Of a DNA stretch of 64,000 bases, positions 44,867 to 56,900 are shown piece by piece. The notes under the pieces were generated by a model. It was not told the DNA's origin. It ran no database searches and saw only the letters and a program-made list of their open reading frames with translations. Each line of letters begins with the position of its first letter. Positions within the stretch are counted from its first letter, which is position 1. Source of the DNA: Lunularia cruciata. Lineage: Eukaryota > Streptophyta > Marchantiopsida > Lunulariales > Lunulariaceae. A program made the position numbers and the translations under genes. The DNA lies in the NCBI GenBank assembly GCA_948567375.1, contig OX419760.1, positions 23,064,001 through 23,128,000 of the forward strand. Reading direction: 5' to 3'.

Positions 44867-45960
44867 CTATACCTTCATTTGTAAAACATATCCATTAGTG
44901 CTTCTTCCACTATCTTGATCTCCTAAATGATCAGCATCTACATAGCCTTGTATCTCTAAGGATTTCCCTTCAAAACAAAAAGCATAAGTAGATGTACCAG
45001 CTAGATACCGAAGTATCAATTTGACAACATTCCAATACTCTTTGCTTGGATCTTTCATATATCTGCTAACATTCCCTACAGCTTGTGCAATATCTGGTCT
45101 TGTGCTCACCATGGCATACATCAGTCTTCCAACTGCTGATTGATATGGAACCTTTGACATCTCAGCAATTTCAGCTTCATTTCTTGGGCATGAGTTCTTT
45201 GAGAGCTTGAAATGTCCTCTGAGAGGAATTGATATTGGTTTTGCATTATGCATGTTGAATCTCTTTGATATCTTCTTGACGTTTTCCTCCTATGACAACC
45301 ACAACTTCCTATTCTTCCTATCTCAAACAATATTCATGCCAAGTATCTTCTTTGCTTGACCTAAATCTTTCCAAAAGAACTCAGATTTCAGCATTTTTTT
45401 CAGTTCTACTATCCACTTTATATTGGAGCTACTTACAAACATATGATCCACATACAAAGAGAGATATACTATATCTCCATCACCAAAAATATCTAAAATA
45501 AATAAAACGTTTGGTTTCACATCTTGTAAAACCTTTTTCTTGCTTGAAATTATCAAACCGCAAGTACCATTGTTGTGGGGCCTACTTTAGCCCATATAGA
45601 CTCTTCCTCAAACAAAAAATAGATGTTCATTGCCTTTTGCTGTAAAACTATTGGCTATACCATGTACAATTCTTTATCGCGCTCACCATGTACAGTTCTT
45701 AACATCACGCTGTTCTAGATGAAGATCCTCCACTGCAATTATATTCAATAACACCCTAATGGATGTCATCTTCACCGTTGGTGCAAACATCTCTATAAAG
45801 TTGACTCCTTCCTTTTGAGAAAAACCTTTGACAACAAGCCTTGCTTTGTATCTTATGCTCCCATCTGCATAGGTCTGAATACCCTTTTGTTTAGCAAAGC
45901 CTTTTTGCCAATAGGTAGTCTTGTCAACTCTTATTTTGGAAAAGAGAATTCATCTCATCT
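44867..45960 (-). pseudogene. Copia reverse transcriptase
   Basis: RVT_2-type RT. Near 45900-45700: RYKARLVVKGFSQKEGVNF and FAPTVKMTSIRVLLNIIA; at 45556-45323: VYLSLYVDHMFVSSS, where YVDH replaces the catalytic YVDD; then KILGMNIV. At 45253-44867: MSKVPYQSAVGRLMYAMVST, RPDIAQAVGNVSRYM and GYVDADHLGDQDSGRSTNGY. Several frameshifts, plus the active-site Asp-to-His change, make it inactive. Confidence 0.9.
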
Positions 45961-46156
45961 TTAATGACATAATTCTATTTCATAGAAGAGATATCATTTT
46001 AGCATCCTTATGTGTCTTTGGCTCCCGCAAATCTGTATATAATACATGACTCAAAATTATATTTGTAGAAAAATCAAAAATTGCCTTTGGTTTTCTCAGT
46101 CTTGTTGATGTCCTTGATGTTGGATTTGTTTGCTCCTCAGGTTCCTTGCTTTCCTC

Positions 46157-46994
46157 TCATTGACTTTCTTGGTCGCTAGATTCTTCATGCTTGTTGAATT
46201 CCTCATGAATTTGATCTTGAGGAGCAAGTGGATCTTTTGAAAAGATCTTCTTGGACTCAATATCCAAATCAACATACTCTTGTTCAGTCATTGCTTGTTG
46301 CATATCTTCACAATCTTTGTACATCTTACTCTCATAGAATATCACATTCCTACTTTTTATGACTGTTATTTTCAAAGTCCCAAAGCCTATAATCATGCTT
46401 GTCACTCCCATAACCAATGAAAGTGGACTTTTGAGACTTTGCATCAAGTTTCTTCCTGTCCTTCTTGTCAATCAAGGAGTATGCTAAACAGCCAAATACC
46501 CTTAAGAAGGAATAATTTGCTTCCATGCTAATTCTTACCTAACCATGCTTCCTCAAGAGATTTTCCATTTAGTGGACTAGTAGGACTTTTGCTGATCAGG
46601 AACAGAGTTGTATCAACTATTGCTGCCCAGAAAAGGAGTGGTAATCAAGCATGTATTCTCATACACCTTGCTCATTCCAAGATTGTTCAATTCGTCCTTT
46701 CAGCTATGCTATTTCTTTGTGTGTCCTTGATGGCATGAATGCCTTCTTGGTTCAGGAACTTTGAAATTCTTGACTTGTGTATTCTCCTCCATTATCAGAT
46801 TTCAATGATTTGATCTAACAGCCTATATCTTTCTCAACCAGTTTTCTTCACAATTTGAACACAATGAAAACTTCTGATCTTTCATTGATAGCATATACCC
46901 AAGTCTTTTTGGTTGCATCATCCATAAAAGTAACAAAGTACCTATTGCCTCCGTATGAAAGCTCTTGTGTTGGATCCCATACATAAGTGTGTAC
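46157..46994 (-). pseudogene. Copia integrase, part downstream of the solo LTR
   Basis: Minus strand: FVTFMDDATKK (first Asp) and LKSDNGGEYTSQEF (second Asp) at about 46930-46770, then FGCLAYSLIDKKDRKKLDAK, KSTFIGYGSDKHDYRLWD and a C-terminal stretch to SSDQESQ. Two frameshifts. The N-terminal zinc-binding part would lie on the other side of the inserted LTR (about 47690-47980) and is poorly preserved. Confidence 0.8.
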
Positions 46995-47684
46995 TGTGAG
47001 CCGGCCTGTCTCTCACTCAGGATGAACCTCTGATGGCTATTATGGTAGCGCACCATGGACTAAGAAGGCAAGGAACCCGAACTCCATCATACTCCTCCAA
47101 GGCTAACACTCCAAGACTCAAGACATTGCTCACTAGAGAACTCAATGAGAGAGAGATAGTTGCAAATGAAAGGATGATGACTACCTCCTCACCCCTTGTT
47201 TATATACTTGTGAAATAGTTATGTACCAAAGTTACTAATTACCATAGTAACTCAAGTTACTAGACTAAAAGTCAAGTAAAGTCAAAAAGTAGAAAGGAAT
47301 ATCCATTCACATGGGCATATTCCCCTAAGCATGTGGTCCTATCTTGACCCAACCACTAAGTCAAGGATTCCTTCACATGGGCTATCCTTGGACTAAAGAA
47401 GAATCCAAAACAAAAAGGCTTGCGGGCCCAAGAGTTCTCAATGCTTTCCTCAAAGCCAAACACCTAGGAATAATACCAAGTCAACACACTAAAATCCAAA
47501 ATAGTGGTGCTCATCTTTTCTACTTCCTCTAAAGTAAAGTCCCCTCTATCTTAGCTATGACTAACTTTAGCTAACCATGACTAATATAGAACCATCCTTT
47601 ATCTCTATAAATAATATCTCTTAAGTACTTGTAATACCAAGCTAAATATCACAATACCACACACATGCAAAAATGGGTGTTATA
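46995..47684 (-). repeat. Solo LTR of family A inside the copia element
   Basis: 690 bp; plus view TGTGAGCCGGCCTGTCTCTC ... GGGTGTTATA. GTAC occurs on both sides (46991-46994, 47685-47688), a 4-bp duplication rather than the usual 5. No internal region, so it is the product of LTR-LTR recombination. It shows family A was still active after the copia insertion. Confidence 0.9.
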
Positions 47685-47699
47685 GTACCAACTACAACT

Positions 47700-48585
47700 T
47701 CTTGGTTTTGCTTTGTCTACCTTTTAAATTAAAACTGACTGCCTTTTGCTTTGCATTTATAAAGGTTTCACAAAAATCTAATTCAACTTTCTTCAAAACC
47801 CAAGAGTAAATTGCCTGCATGTAACTCCTTCAAAAAAAATTCACCAAGATGCTCTAATCTTTGATGTTGTAGTTTAATGGATGTTCTGAAACCATAGTAT
47901 CTATCACCAAATTCTCAATGCTGTCTCCTTAGAGAAGGTAAAATGTAACTATACACTTTCCCTTTGCTACTACTTGTGCTCTAGATTTTGTCTTCCATTC
48001 TCCACTTTCCAAAGGTCATAAAAAAAAATTCTTCATCAAGCTTGCTAGATGATAGAAGGCTTTTCTCCAACAGAGGGACATGTCTTGTATCTTGTAAGGC
48101 AAGTTTTGCTCCACCAAGAACCTTGATCATGATAGTTCTTTCCCGACAACTGAACACCTTTGACCATTTCACACAATGACTTGTCCAAAATCACCATTAC
48201 AGTAAGTGCTAAATAAGCACTTAGAAGCACTTATAGAAACCACTTGTTTAAATCTAAACATGTAGATAAGCACAAGTTTTCCAAATGTAATTCTTCACTA
48301 ACCAAATTTTTGTCTTCTCTCTCTTCTTGCAGCTTTTTTTATAAGCTTCACATTGATGCCTCCTATGCCCAGGTTGATGAAAATACCAACACTTACTGTT
48401 TGATACTGTTGTCTTATTTCTTGTCCTCTCCTGGACTTCAATCTGCCATGACTATTGTGTTTAAATCATATTTTATTTCTCCCATTAATCGTATTTTATT
48501 TCTCCCACTATTTTTCACTTACAAAGCCATCAAAGATGTAGATGCCTAGTAATTATCTCCCCCAAAAGCTCTTTGTCACATCTCT
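47700..48585 (-). pseudogene. Copia nucleocapsid knuckle and protease region
   Basis: At about 48400-48330 the minus strand reads KCWYFHQPGHRRHQCEAYKK, the CCHC zinc knuckle with its second Cys replaced by Phe. 48230-47981 carries a protease-like stretch (VLGGAKLALQDTRHVPLLEKSLLSSSKLD), matching the VRHVPxLxxNLLS pattern of the copia pre-integrase region. The protease active site DSG was not found. Frameshifted. Confidence 0.65.
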
Positions 48586-49017
48586 TCATCCACTACTCAC
48601 AGCATCATCAAGTGTTAAATCATCTTTTGTGGTGCTGGAAATCCCTTGTACTGCTGTGTTGTAACTATCAGGTAGTGAGCACAAAAACAATAAGGCATGT
48701 AATTTCATATCCAGGTCTATGCCTGCAGACTCCAGCTGATTTGTGACATGTGTAAAACTTTTGACATGCTCTAATAAGGATCCTCTATCAGTCAATTTCA
48801 TATTGACCAATCTCTTCAGCAAAAATATTTGATTCGATGTAGAGTGCTTCTCATACATGTTAGCTAAACTATCCATTGCAATATGATACCCAGTCTTCTT
48901 CATCAAGCCTAGATGAATTACACCAAATGCTTTTTGATCCGGGATCTTCCATGCTGCATCACTTTCTTGATCAACATCTGCAATTTCTGGTTTCACTCCT
49001 TCAAGAGGAGCATACAA
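48586..49017 (-). pseudogene. Copia gag
   Basis: A 143-codon open stretch of the UBN2-type copia capsid: AFGVIHLGLMKKTGYHIAM, SLANMYEKHSTSNQIFLLKR, LVNMKLTDRGSLLEHVKSF and LHALLFLCSLPDSYNTAVQG. The N-terminus (to the PBS at about 49180) is frameshifted (ESLLDGQDF-like remnants). The best-preserved gene of the element, without its C-terminal part in frame. Confidence 0.85.
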
Positions 49018-49175
49018 ATCCTTCTGATAGAGGCAGTCCTTGATCTGAAATTTCCACCATCAAAAATCTTGTCCATCAAACTTTTCAACTCTGATTTCAT
49101 CTTCTGTCATTATTGTCTGCTTTGAATCTAGCTACACTAAAGATTCTTTTGAGAAAATATCTCAATGCTAACTTA

Positions 49176-49189
49176 GTTCTGATACCACT
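49176..49189 (-). promoter_or_regulatory. Copia primer-binding site (tRNA-iMet)
   Basis: The minus strand reads AGTGGTATCAGAAC next to the LTR end; TGGTATCAGAGC is the standard plant tRNA-iMet complement. One mismatch. Confidence 0.8.
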
Positions 49190-49591
49190 TGTTAAGAATC
49201 ATCGTGCTTAATCAAAACATAAACACAACAAATAATCATAGAAAAGACATAGATTTGTTACCTACCGAGGTTCACCCAATGTGGGGCTACGTCCCCGTGC
49301 AGAGTCTTTCTGCTAGTTTCACTAGACTGGGTTGAATGCTTACAGATTGAGATCACTGATTTATCACAAGATACATGTGCTTTCGTCTCCCTGTCTAAGA
49401 TCTCTCGCAACTTCTCAACATAGCACTCAAGTGTTTCTTTCTGTATCAACACACCATTAATAATCTTTAGGACTCTATTATAAATAGATTAACTCAGCCA
49501 ATTCAAAGGGCACCGCCTCTTTGCTAAACTTCAGTTCAACGAAGAGATCACACTCTTTCACGTGTAGTGGGAGACTAATTAATGCTCAACA
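49190..49591 (-). repeat. Copia 5' LTR
   Basis: 402 bp; plus view TGTTAAGAATCATCG ... ATGCTCAACA, i.e. TGTTGAGCAT...TCTTAACA on the coding strand, with 5-bp terminal inverted repeats TGTTA/TAACA. The TATA-like 'tctattataaa' lies near 49470. Confidence 0.9.
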
Positions 49592-49882
49592 TGTTCCACC
49601 TGTATAGTAGACGCCAGCTGATCAGAAGAGGGTTTAAGAAGTACAGGAAAGTTCAAAGTCGCTCGAGCTGGCGCTCGAACGCTTGGAAATGGACCAATTG
49701 GAAAAGTAACAGTGTACAGAAAACATGATTCTTGCAACACCAATTCACCAACACTAATTACTCAAGGCCATCGCATGAGAAACTAACTATAAATCAGTGT
49801 AAAGGCAATGAATCTAGAATTACTTCAGTTCAAAACAATAACATAATTGAAAACTACTTTAAGGTGGATAATTTGAACTTAC

Positions 49883-49958
49883 CCTAGGAAGCAACATGGA
49901 ATGCAGATAACATAACCAGCATCGCTTGAACTAATCCCGTGAGAAGCGAGGAGCCCAT
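49883..49958 (-). pseudogene. Paralogue of the signal-peptide exon, with stop
   Basis: ATG 49958 gives MGSSLLTGLVQAMLVMLSAF, aligning with the exon at 9762 (MGSSFLTKLALGTVLLISAI). TAG (49886-49884) lies directly before the GGTAAG donor, so the coding copy is disabled unless another donor is used. The hydrophobic leader character is kept. Confidence 0.45.
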
Positions 49959-50874
49959 TTCCGCAGGCGACGAGTACCCAAGCTTCAGAACACTGAATCT
50001 CCATCCTCCTTCGGCACTACCAGAGACGGAGAATACAATGCAGGACCTTTGCCCTTGAAGAGTAGCTCTTGAAATTGGCTATGTAAACGCTGAATGTAAT
50101 TTGCAGTCTGCCCGAAGCTATCTGTATACCAACTACTGCGTCGCTACGAGATAGATGTCTGAAGACTGGAGATGCTGTGTAAAATGGTCGTATTTTATCC
50201 TGTGTTAAACCCGTTGACATGACTGGACCAAGAGGATAGGCGGGCAGCATGCATCCAAAAGTGGGTTCATCGAGCAGTTGACTACAGTTGCACTTGGAAT
50301 GCTTCAGATCTCATATGTTGACTTTAGTATCCATCCTTACCTGGACGCGGTACGATCTTGCTGTGTCAAATTTTCTGTCTTGTCCTTTCTGTAACTCGTA
50401 ACTGCAATTAAGTAGTGTTGTTAAGGGTTTAAAACTTCTTGGAAGTGTAGAGCAGTGTTCTCTCCTGAAGCTAGGATCTTAAAATAACATGTAATTAGTG
50501 GACACATGTCCCTCCCTATATATTAGAAGTCGATAAAGGTCCAAAGTGGATGGCGGATTGGCGGGATTGAAAAACACATTTGGAGATGCACAGGAAGATA
50601 CCCCTCGAAGTTGTAGTGCACAGGAATTTAGGACTTAAATATTATGGTCCGAAAGTCTGGATATGTTTAAGTTTCCATTGAATTACATTTTAGGTCCTTA
50701 CCCTTTTGGAACGGCCATTAACTTCCACGTAACAGAAAAGTCGAACGCAAATGTTTGAAAATAGAGAATTTCTCGCAATAGCACATCATAAACTCCATTA
50801 AACAAATGATTTAGAAACAGCAAATAACGTGGTTCACTTCGTGTCTGAAATAGACTCACCCAACACTTTATTAC

Positions 50875-50877
<3 letters not shown>

Positions 50878-50938
<61 letters not shown>
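50878..50938. repeat. (AT)n microsatellite
   Basis: About 30 uninterrupted AT repeats. It explains the Ile-Tyr-rich open frame read across it. Confidence 0.95.
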
Positions 50939-50941
<3 letters not shown>

Positions 50942-51113
50942 AGAGAGGAAGAGTTCCTCATATAAATAGGGATAGTTCCTCATCATTCTCATTCGGGCAG
51001 AACAGATTCACCCAACACTTCATTAATAGTTGCATATATGAATATATAGAGGGATAGTTCCTCATCATTATGACTGTCATTCGGCAGAAGTCCTGAATAT
51101 GGGACTTCCTGAC

Positions 51114-51269
51114 TATTGACCACTCAAGGAAGTATCTAGTCATTTTAGTACTTTGCCATAGTGATTGAATATATCTAGATAAGGGCCTGAATATTGACCA
51201 CTCAATGAGGTATCTAGTGATTTTAATACTTTACTATAGTAACTGAATATATCTAGATAAGGGCTGTCC
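51114..51269. repeat. 78-bp tandem duplication
   Basis: Units at 51114-51191 and 51192-51269, both 'tattgaccactca...tatctagt...tttac/tttgc...gaatatatctagataagggc'. Just upstream, 'gggatagttcctcatcatt' is also repeated (50970 and 51053 regions). Confidence 0.75.
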
Positions 51270-52220
51270 CGCACTTTGCTCTTTCATCATTTCACGTTTG
51301 CTGTTGATTATCATAGTTTTCAATAATCAGTCAAGTCACTAATAGCAAACTAAACATAACACGCAAAGGATATTACAGTTTATCAATGGACGTATTCTGT
51401 TCTTCCTGCTCTTTATTTGCGAGCGCCTTGGTCCTAATTTCTGACCTTCTGTCCTACCTTTGAGTTCCATGAGAAAATGGGCCTCACTTAGTTAGTGTAG
51501 CCATGGTCCTCCCCCGTTGACTTTCACCTAAACAATTGCAGCTTTACAGATGCCTTGGAACTAGTTCTTCCCCTCCTCCAACATTGCGGACTTGCTGCTC
51601 ATGATCTACGTGCAGAAAATGCACAGAATCCGTACAGAGCATAAGTAGGGATTACACAATTTTCCAAGTAGGTTAGCAAATCGATTCAGTTAGAGATCAG
51701 TGGATGGTTGCGAGTAGCTGGACCCCAGGGAGCAATTTACCTCATAAAGTGCTGTAACATTTGATGCATATGTTAAAACCACTTTCAGAAATAGTACCGA
51801 GTCTGATATGATCTATGAACAAAACTTATTTCAGTACTCCTGTCATCGTCACATTTTGATCAACGGATCATTCCATTTGGTATAGTTAATGCAAGGTTTA
51901 CTGTATCCGCGTGGAGAAATTCTTAAAAGTCTATACTCATGGTAGTCTGATGTATCGAACCTTCAAGTTCTGGGTAACCGTCAAGCTAGGTGCGCGGAGA
52001 GTGAGAAACTGAAATTAAAGTAAATAAAAACATTCGGAGAAACGAATTTGCCAAACAGCGTTGACTCCGTTTCTGTAAAGAAAATGGAAAGGAGGCATTA
52101 AGTATGTGCACTTGAGGAGAAACGAGGCAAACGCGTACCCTTAAGCGTAATACGGTAGTATCTCCAGTGTTCTAACACGCATCTTAGAGTTCCTGTGCAT
52201 GCTTTAAATACGGATTCAAA

Positions 52221-53140
52221 AAATGAGCTCTAGATCGCAAAGTCATTTGGGGAGAAGATTTATTGGAGCTGCAAGAAATTTGGATGCAGCTAAACTTGTA
52301 GGAGACCAAGATCTTGGCGCAGATGGAGATGGCATCAGTTGGTGGGAATTGAGAGGAGGCAATGGAGTCCTCCTTGGAGAAATTGAAGTTGCAAGAGTTG
52401 ACATCCCATGTACACGCTTTGACAGCAAAGGTGAGCACGCACAAGCGGTTGCCACAGTTATCTGACATTCGCACACCTCAAAGAAGTTTGAGAATTCTAC
52501 CAAGCCGCTACTGGAGACAATCATCAAGTGTAAGGATACAATTGATTTGTTAATTCTAATATGTAAAGGCAATTTGTTACTTCATCGCAATAGGTTTTTA
52601 GGACAACGGGGACTCCAGCCCAAAGGTAAGCAATAGAAATGTTAAAGTGTAGAGTAGACCTTTGGCCTTGAAAAATGTCTTTGCCCTGAAAGACCTTTGG
52701 TCTACAACTTTTTGGACTTAGGAAAATTTTGTGACCAAACATTTTTTAACTAAGGTAAGGACAAACTGAGTAGTGGAGCTTGCAACAGAAGAGCAAGCTA
52801 CTCTTAATTGCATATTAGGATAAGATAAGATAGGATTAGCACTGAATGATGTAGATGTAATTAGAAGATTACCAACATCCCTTAGCCATTGATTATCTTC
52901 TTTGAGAAGAAGGAAATTATATATAGGGGTTGGGACCCAATGTAACTTTGTCCTCTTTCTCATAATCAAAGTTTTTCAAGTACAAGGAGCTCCACAATCA
53001 TTAGCACTAAATTACCTACACTTTGCATCCTTGATTGTATGCTTGGCCAAGTAGCGGTGAGGAATGTTGCAGTAGGAATGTATATTTCAGTAGGAAATTT
53101 TCACTATATCAAGGCAAGATATCCTTAGCATTTTGAAATA
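52221..53140. other. Unidentified sequence with an 80-codon ORF
   Basis: A plus-strand frame from ATG 52223 to 52465 (SSRSQSHLGRRFIGAARNLD...) has no recognised motif; an overlapping frame (52362-52553) contains a short amphipathic helix (SLEKLKLQELTSHVHALTAK). Neither is confirmed. The remainder, to the D LTR, is AT-rich and featureless. Confidence 0.3.
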
Positions 53141-53149
53141 GCATGACAA

Positions 53150-53900
53150 TGCAAGGAAGGTTTCTAGGAACACTTGAGCATCGGAAGTACCACTTATTAG
53201 GAAAAGTAGATAGTCAATTCTTTATGCACTTATTCATTCACATCATACAAGATTTAGGAGAGGACTTTTGTGGTTTTAAACTAAGTTTGGCCTCATCAAC
53301 CTTAAAGTGTAGAGTAATGTTACAACCCATTGGAAAAATGCAACCAATTCCCATAGTAACATTGGTCAACCTCTCTTGTACGTAAAAAGATTTCAACTCA
53401 TTTATGTCTCTCTTCTTCTCAAGGAATCTTCCAATATCATGGATTTAGGCTAGAAGATTACCCTCACAAGAGAGAAAATTCCTGCTAAATAGTAGTGATA
53501 CTCTAAAAATAATTTCCTATCTACTCTAATAGTTGTACTAATTGCGGCCGGTGCCTCCTTTGCAACTTATGCCATAAATTTCAAGTGTTTCTTCTCCCTT
53601 AGATGCTTCTCTTTTGCATGTACACAATCTACCTTGTCAATGTACCACCAATCCCTTAATTGTTGTTTCCTTGTCTCTATTTATATATTCCCATAGTCTC
53701 TCTTTGTTCATGTAGCCTTTGTGTTATACATTGGCACACACTTGGTTCTTGCACATAAATGTTTCTTCCCCATAGATGATTTGTACACGCAATTGCTATT
53801 TTCATAGAAGACTTTTTTTGCCCCATGACATAGCCCTCTCCTAAATCCTTGCACTCCAAGAAAGCCTGAAAAATAGGAGGGTTACCTCTTCTTCTTGCTT
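53150..53900 (-). repeat. 3' LTR of element D-right (part)
   Basis: 'tgcacttattcattcacatcata' through 'caattcccatagtaac...ggtcaacctctc', 'gccataaatttcaagtgtttctt' and 'cttgtcaatg' match the 5' LTR at 62955-63108 and 63665-63990. The exact edges, especially the left edge, could not be fixed because the first 300 bp of the 5' LTR have no clear match here. Confidence 0.55.
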
Positions 53901-53927
53901 TTATTCACATGAGGGAAAACTAGGCAC

Positions 53928-56900
53928 TCATCTAGTAGAAGGTACCCATATGATCCCTCTCCTTATAATCCTTGAATGTAGTATTGCGCACATCAATGAA
54001 CCTATCCATATGTACCAACTCCAAGGTCCTACCAAGGTGGGAATCTCACATGTTGGCATGTTGTACAAGGTACATGAATTGAGTATTCTTGATATCCTAT
54101 CAACAAGGATTGAATGCATTGTCTTCTTTACATCTTGTCGGCCCAACCGGTGGTACAATTGAGCCAAGGTTTTGCAGCATACTATAGCTTGGAAGACTAC
54201 AGGCTCCTTGATATCATACCACTACTTTCAACAACCCTCCAACATGTTCATGGTTTCCTGCACTCCCATAAGTCAGGTTTGCACTATGGGCCAACAATGT
54301 GGCTTCTTCTTCTACAAGAAATGATGAATTTCTCTAGAATGGGGTACCTCAAAGTAAAGTCTTTCCTTGAGTTCCCCTTTAAGGCGGGGAATGTCATCTA
54401 GAGGTCCATGCATTTAGGTTGACTCCAAATCAGAGAGTGCATCATTGATTTATGTAGGATCTTGGAAGCTAAGGGAGAGCCAATGCAGCATGGCATCGGT
54501 TGATGCCATTAGTCTGACATGGTATTGGAAACAAACAGATACATGGGAGATTTGGTCATGCCTAAGTACATAACTAAAATCCTCATGCACTACTATGGGA
54601 ATAACATGACTTCTTACTTGGATCATCCAGTTTGGATTATATGCTACAAGAAGTCCTTTTACTATGAGCTTGCTTGATTCACGTATATATAAGACTACTT
54701 TGGGACAATTGGAACCACTCAAATCAGCTTCCTCCTCATTGAGGTCTGCATCTTGCACCTTTTTGTACACACAAGCTGAGTGCATTGTATGTCAAAGAGT
54801 ACTTGAAGACATGGCTCTAGTTGCTTTGTACCCATTTTTCCAAGACTATGAGGCTTGAGCTACTGATTGAGCAAAATTGATCTAGGTTCGTTCTTTTGAT
54901 TGCTCAAGGGTGGTCCTAAGCTCTTGGATCATATTGCTGATTTGAAGATTTTGTGACCCAAGCTACTTTGATATATTCATGCATTGGACATACATGCAGC
55001 TTCAATGCCAACCCTTAATTCACAAAATTGAGGCAATCCACCAAATACCTCAAAGTGAAGTATGGAGATTTACTACCATTGTAAGTTAGTTCATGGGGAT
55101 TTTTCAATCAGATATTCCCCTGATATATGGCCTTGGCTATTACACATCAGGTCCTCCAAATTTCCCACACGTCCATAGCATGGAAAATTGCTCCATGCTA
55201 CTTGTTGATTGTAGAGATATATGTTGGTTTCTGGTTGCTCCCATAGTAAGGAGGGCAAGGTCAAAATGGTAGATCTGGTCTATCAAGGTAAACACCAACA
55301 TTTCCCATTGTAAACAAACAAATACCTCCCATTGCAGATCATGCATTAGATCTGGCCAAAGAAGAAAGGGATACCAAGCCAAGCACTCTATGTCTACTTT
55401 ACATGATGTTGCAGCTACTGCTTTGACTTGATTCATGTTTATTATCCAAGGGGCACAGAATGTTATGAATAATAAGAGGATGGTGATGGTGACTGGGTTA
55501 TAACTGGACCCATGGTTGGGTGGAATCACCAACCATTTTAACTCCTAGAAGTCATGGGAGTCTTGCAAGACCTACTTCACAAGCTCAAGGGATGGGGTTC
55601 TTGCTTCTTGCTCTAGTGTTTGGATTGTTCTCATATGTGGGACAATTATCACCTTTTATGTGGGTTCTTGGGGTTGCAATGCCTGAAAAGCAGTCATGAA
55701 ATATGGAAATTACTTGTCCTAAGTGATTGTACTCTCCACCAACTACTTCACTAGCTCTCTAGCTTCTAGGGTCAATTGGGTTCCCGCTTGATTTTTTGTT
55801 CCATAAGTCAAGACTTCATTGTGTTGTGCCACTTCAGCTGCTCTTGCTTGTTGAAGACATAGATTTTCTATATTATTCCACTCTTTTGGGATCACTTCCC
55901 TTGTATGACCTTGGTTGATGGTCTTGTAGAGGGTCTATAACATCTTCTAACTTGAGACATTGCTCCTTGGTTTTGTAAGGACTTATCTAGCTTGTCCTTT
56001 CTTCTAGTAAGTCTAGAAGAAAGGACTCCTTCAGACTTTGAGACCCTTCTTTCACCACAAGTTTAAGTAAATCCACTATATAGGTGGCTTCCATCATGTT
56101 TCTCATATCTTGATATTTTTGAATAATCAAACCTTCTTTGGCTAGTGAGCTTGCCGTCTTTATAACTCCACTTCTTACAAGGCCATCACTTCTCTCTTGG
56201 GATATTCTTCCCATAGCTTTCCTATGTGCAGAACTACTACCAATATCCTTATCTTGGGTTAGGCTACTTCCTACCTTCTTCTTAAGAGATGACATGGATT
56301 GGTTTCCCACATCTTAAAGGATGGTAGGCCAAGATGAAATAGAGGGATTGAATCTACCTCCTATGGGGCTCCTTTTACTTTGGTTACCTTGCTCCATCAT
56401 CTCTAGGGTCTTCCTTTTGAGATCCACCATCTTCAAGTTTGTTCTCCTCATCTTTAAAATCCTTGTCCTTTATGGGCATCTCCAACTTGCTATGGTTGAT
56501 GAGCTAGAGCAATTGGCTTACTTTATGCTCTAGTTTTTGGTTTTGGACTGTAAGGTCATTTTGGGAACTTTTTTGAGCTTCAACTTCCACTTGCACTTCC
56601 CACCTCTTCTCCTTATAATAGAGGAGATTCTTTTGATACCAAGCCCTCTTACTAGTGAGTCAATTGAGAGGTAACTCCTTCTCTTTGAAGTGTGTTTGTC
56701 TAGCTTCCTTCCAAATACTTCTAGCCTTCTATACTTCTATCCTTCACCAAGGTTGAGACAATTGCTTCAAATCCAGAGTGAGAAATCTCAACCCCTCTAC
56801 CTCCTAGCAGGAATTCTTGCCAGTTTTGGTCAACTCCCTTATTGTCTCTACCTGGCTTTGAAGTCTTCCTTAGCCTGACTTGCTTGGTCATGCAATAAGT

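Larger units (their letters stand above)
43989..49591 (-). mobile_element. Ty1/copia element with TSD TGTTC
   Basis: Flanked by perfect tgttc copies (43984-43988, 49592-49596), with the empty site visible in the paralogous segment at 9393-9403 (gaatgttccacc). Minus-strand order: 5' LTR 49591-49190, PBS TGGTATCAGA (tRNA-iMet), gag, zinc knuckle, protease region, integrase, RT, RNase H, 3' LTR 44409-43989. Integrase before RT defines Ty1/copia; sequence style (gag, RNase H end DMFTKVV) suggests the Tork/Tnt1 lineage (inference). All genes are decayed. A solo family A LTR (46995-47684) lies inside the integrase. Confidence 0.9.
49592..52220. repeat. Low-copy duplicated segment, second locus (right part)
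   Basis: Successive blocks match the 5-10-kb locus: 49592-49880 to 9390-9690, 49880-50130 to 9700-9930, 50140-50430 to 4990-5300 and 9956-10350, 50550-50700 to 5440-5580, 51390-52030 to 5640-6300, and 52063-52215 to 8404-8580. The order suggests the two loci derive from a tandem cluster that was rearranged. No intact gene remains here. Confidence 0.65.

Noticed and set aside
50698-50961. 87-codon frame with an alternating Ile-Tyr run
   Set aside because: Produced by the (AT)n microsatellite.
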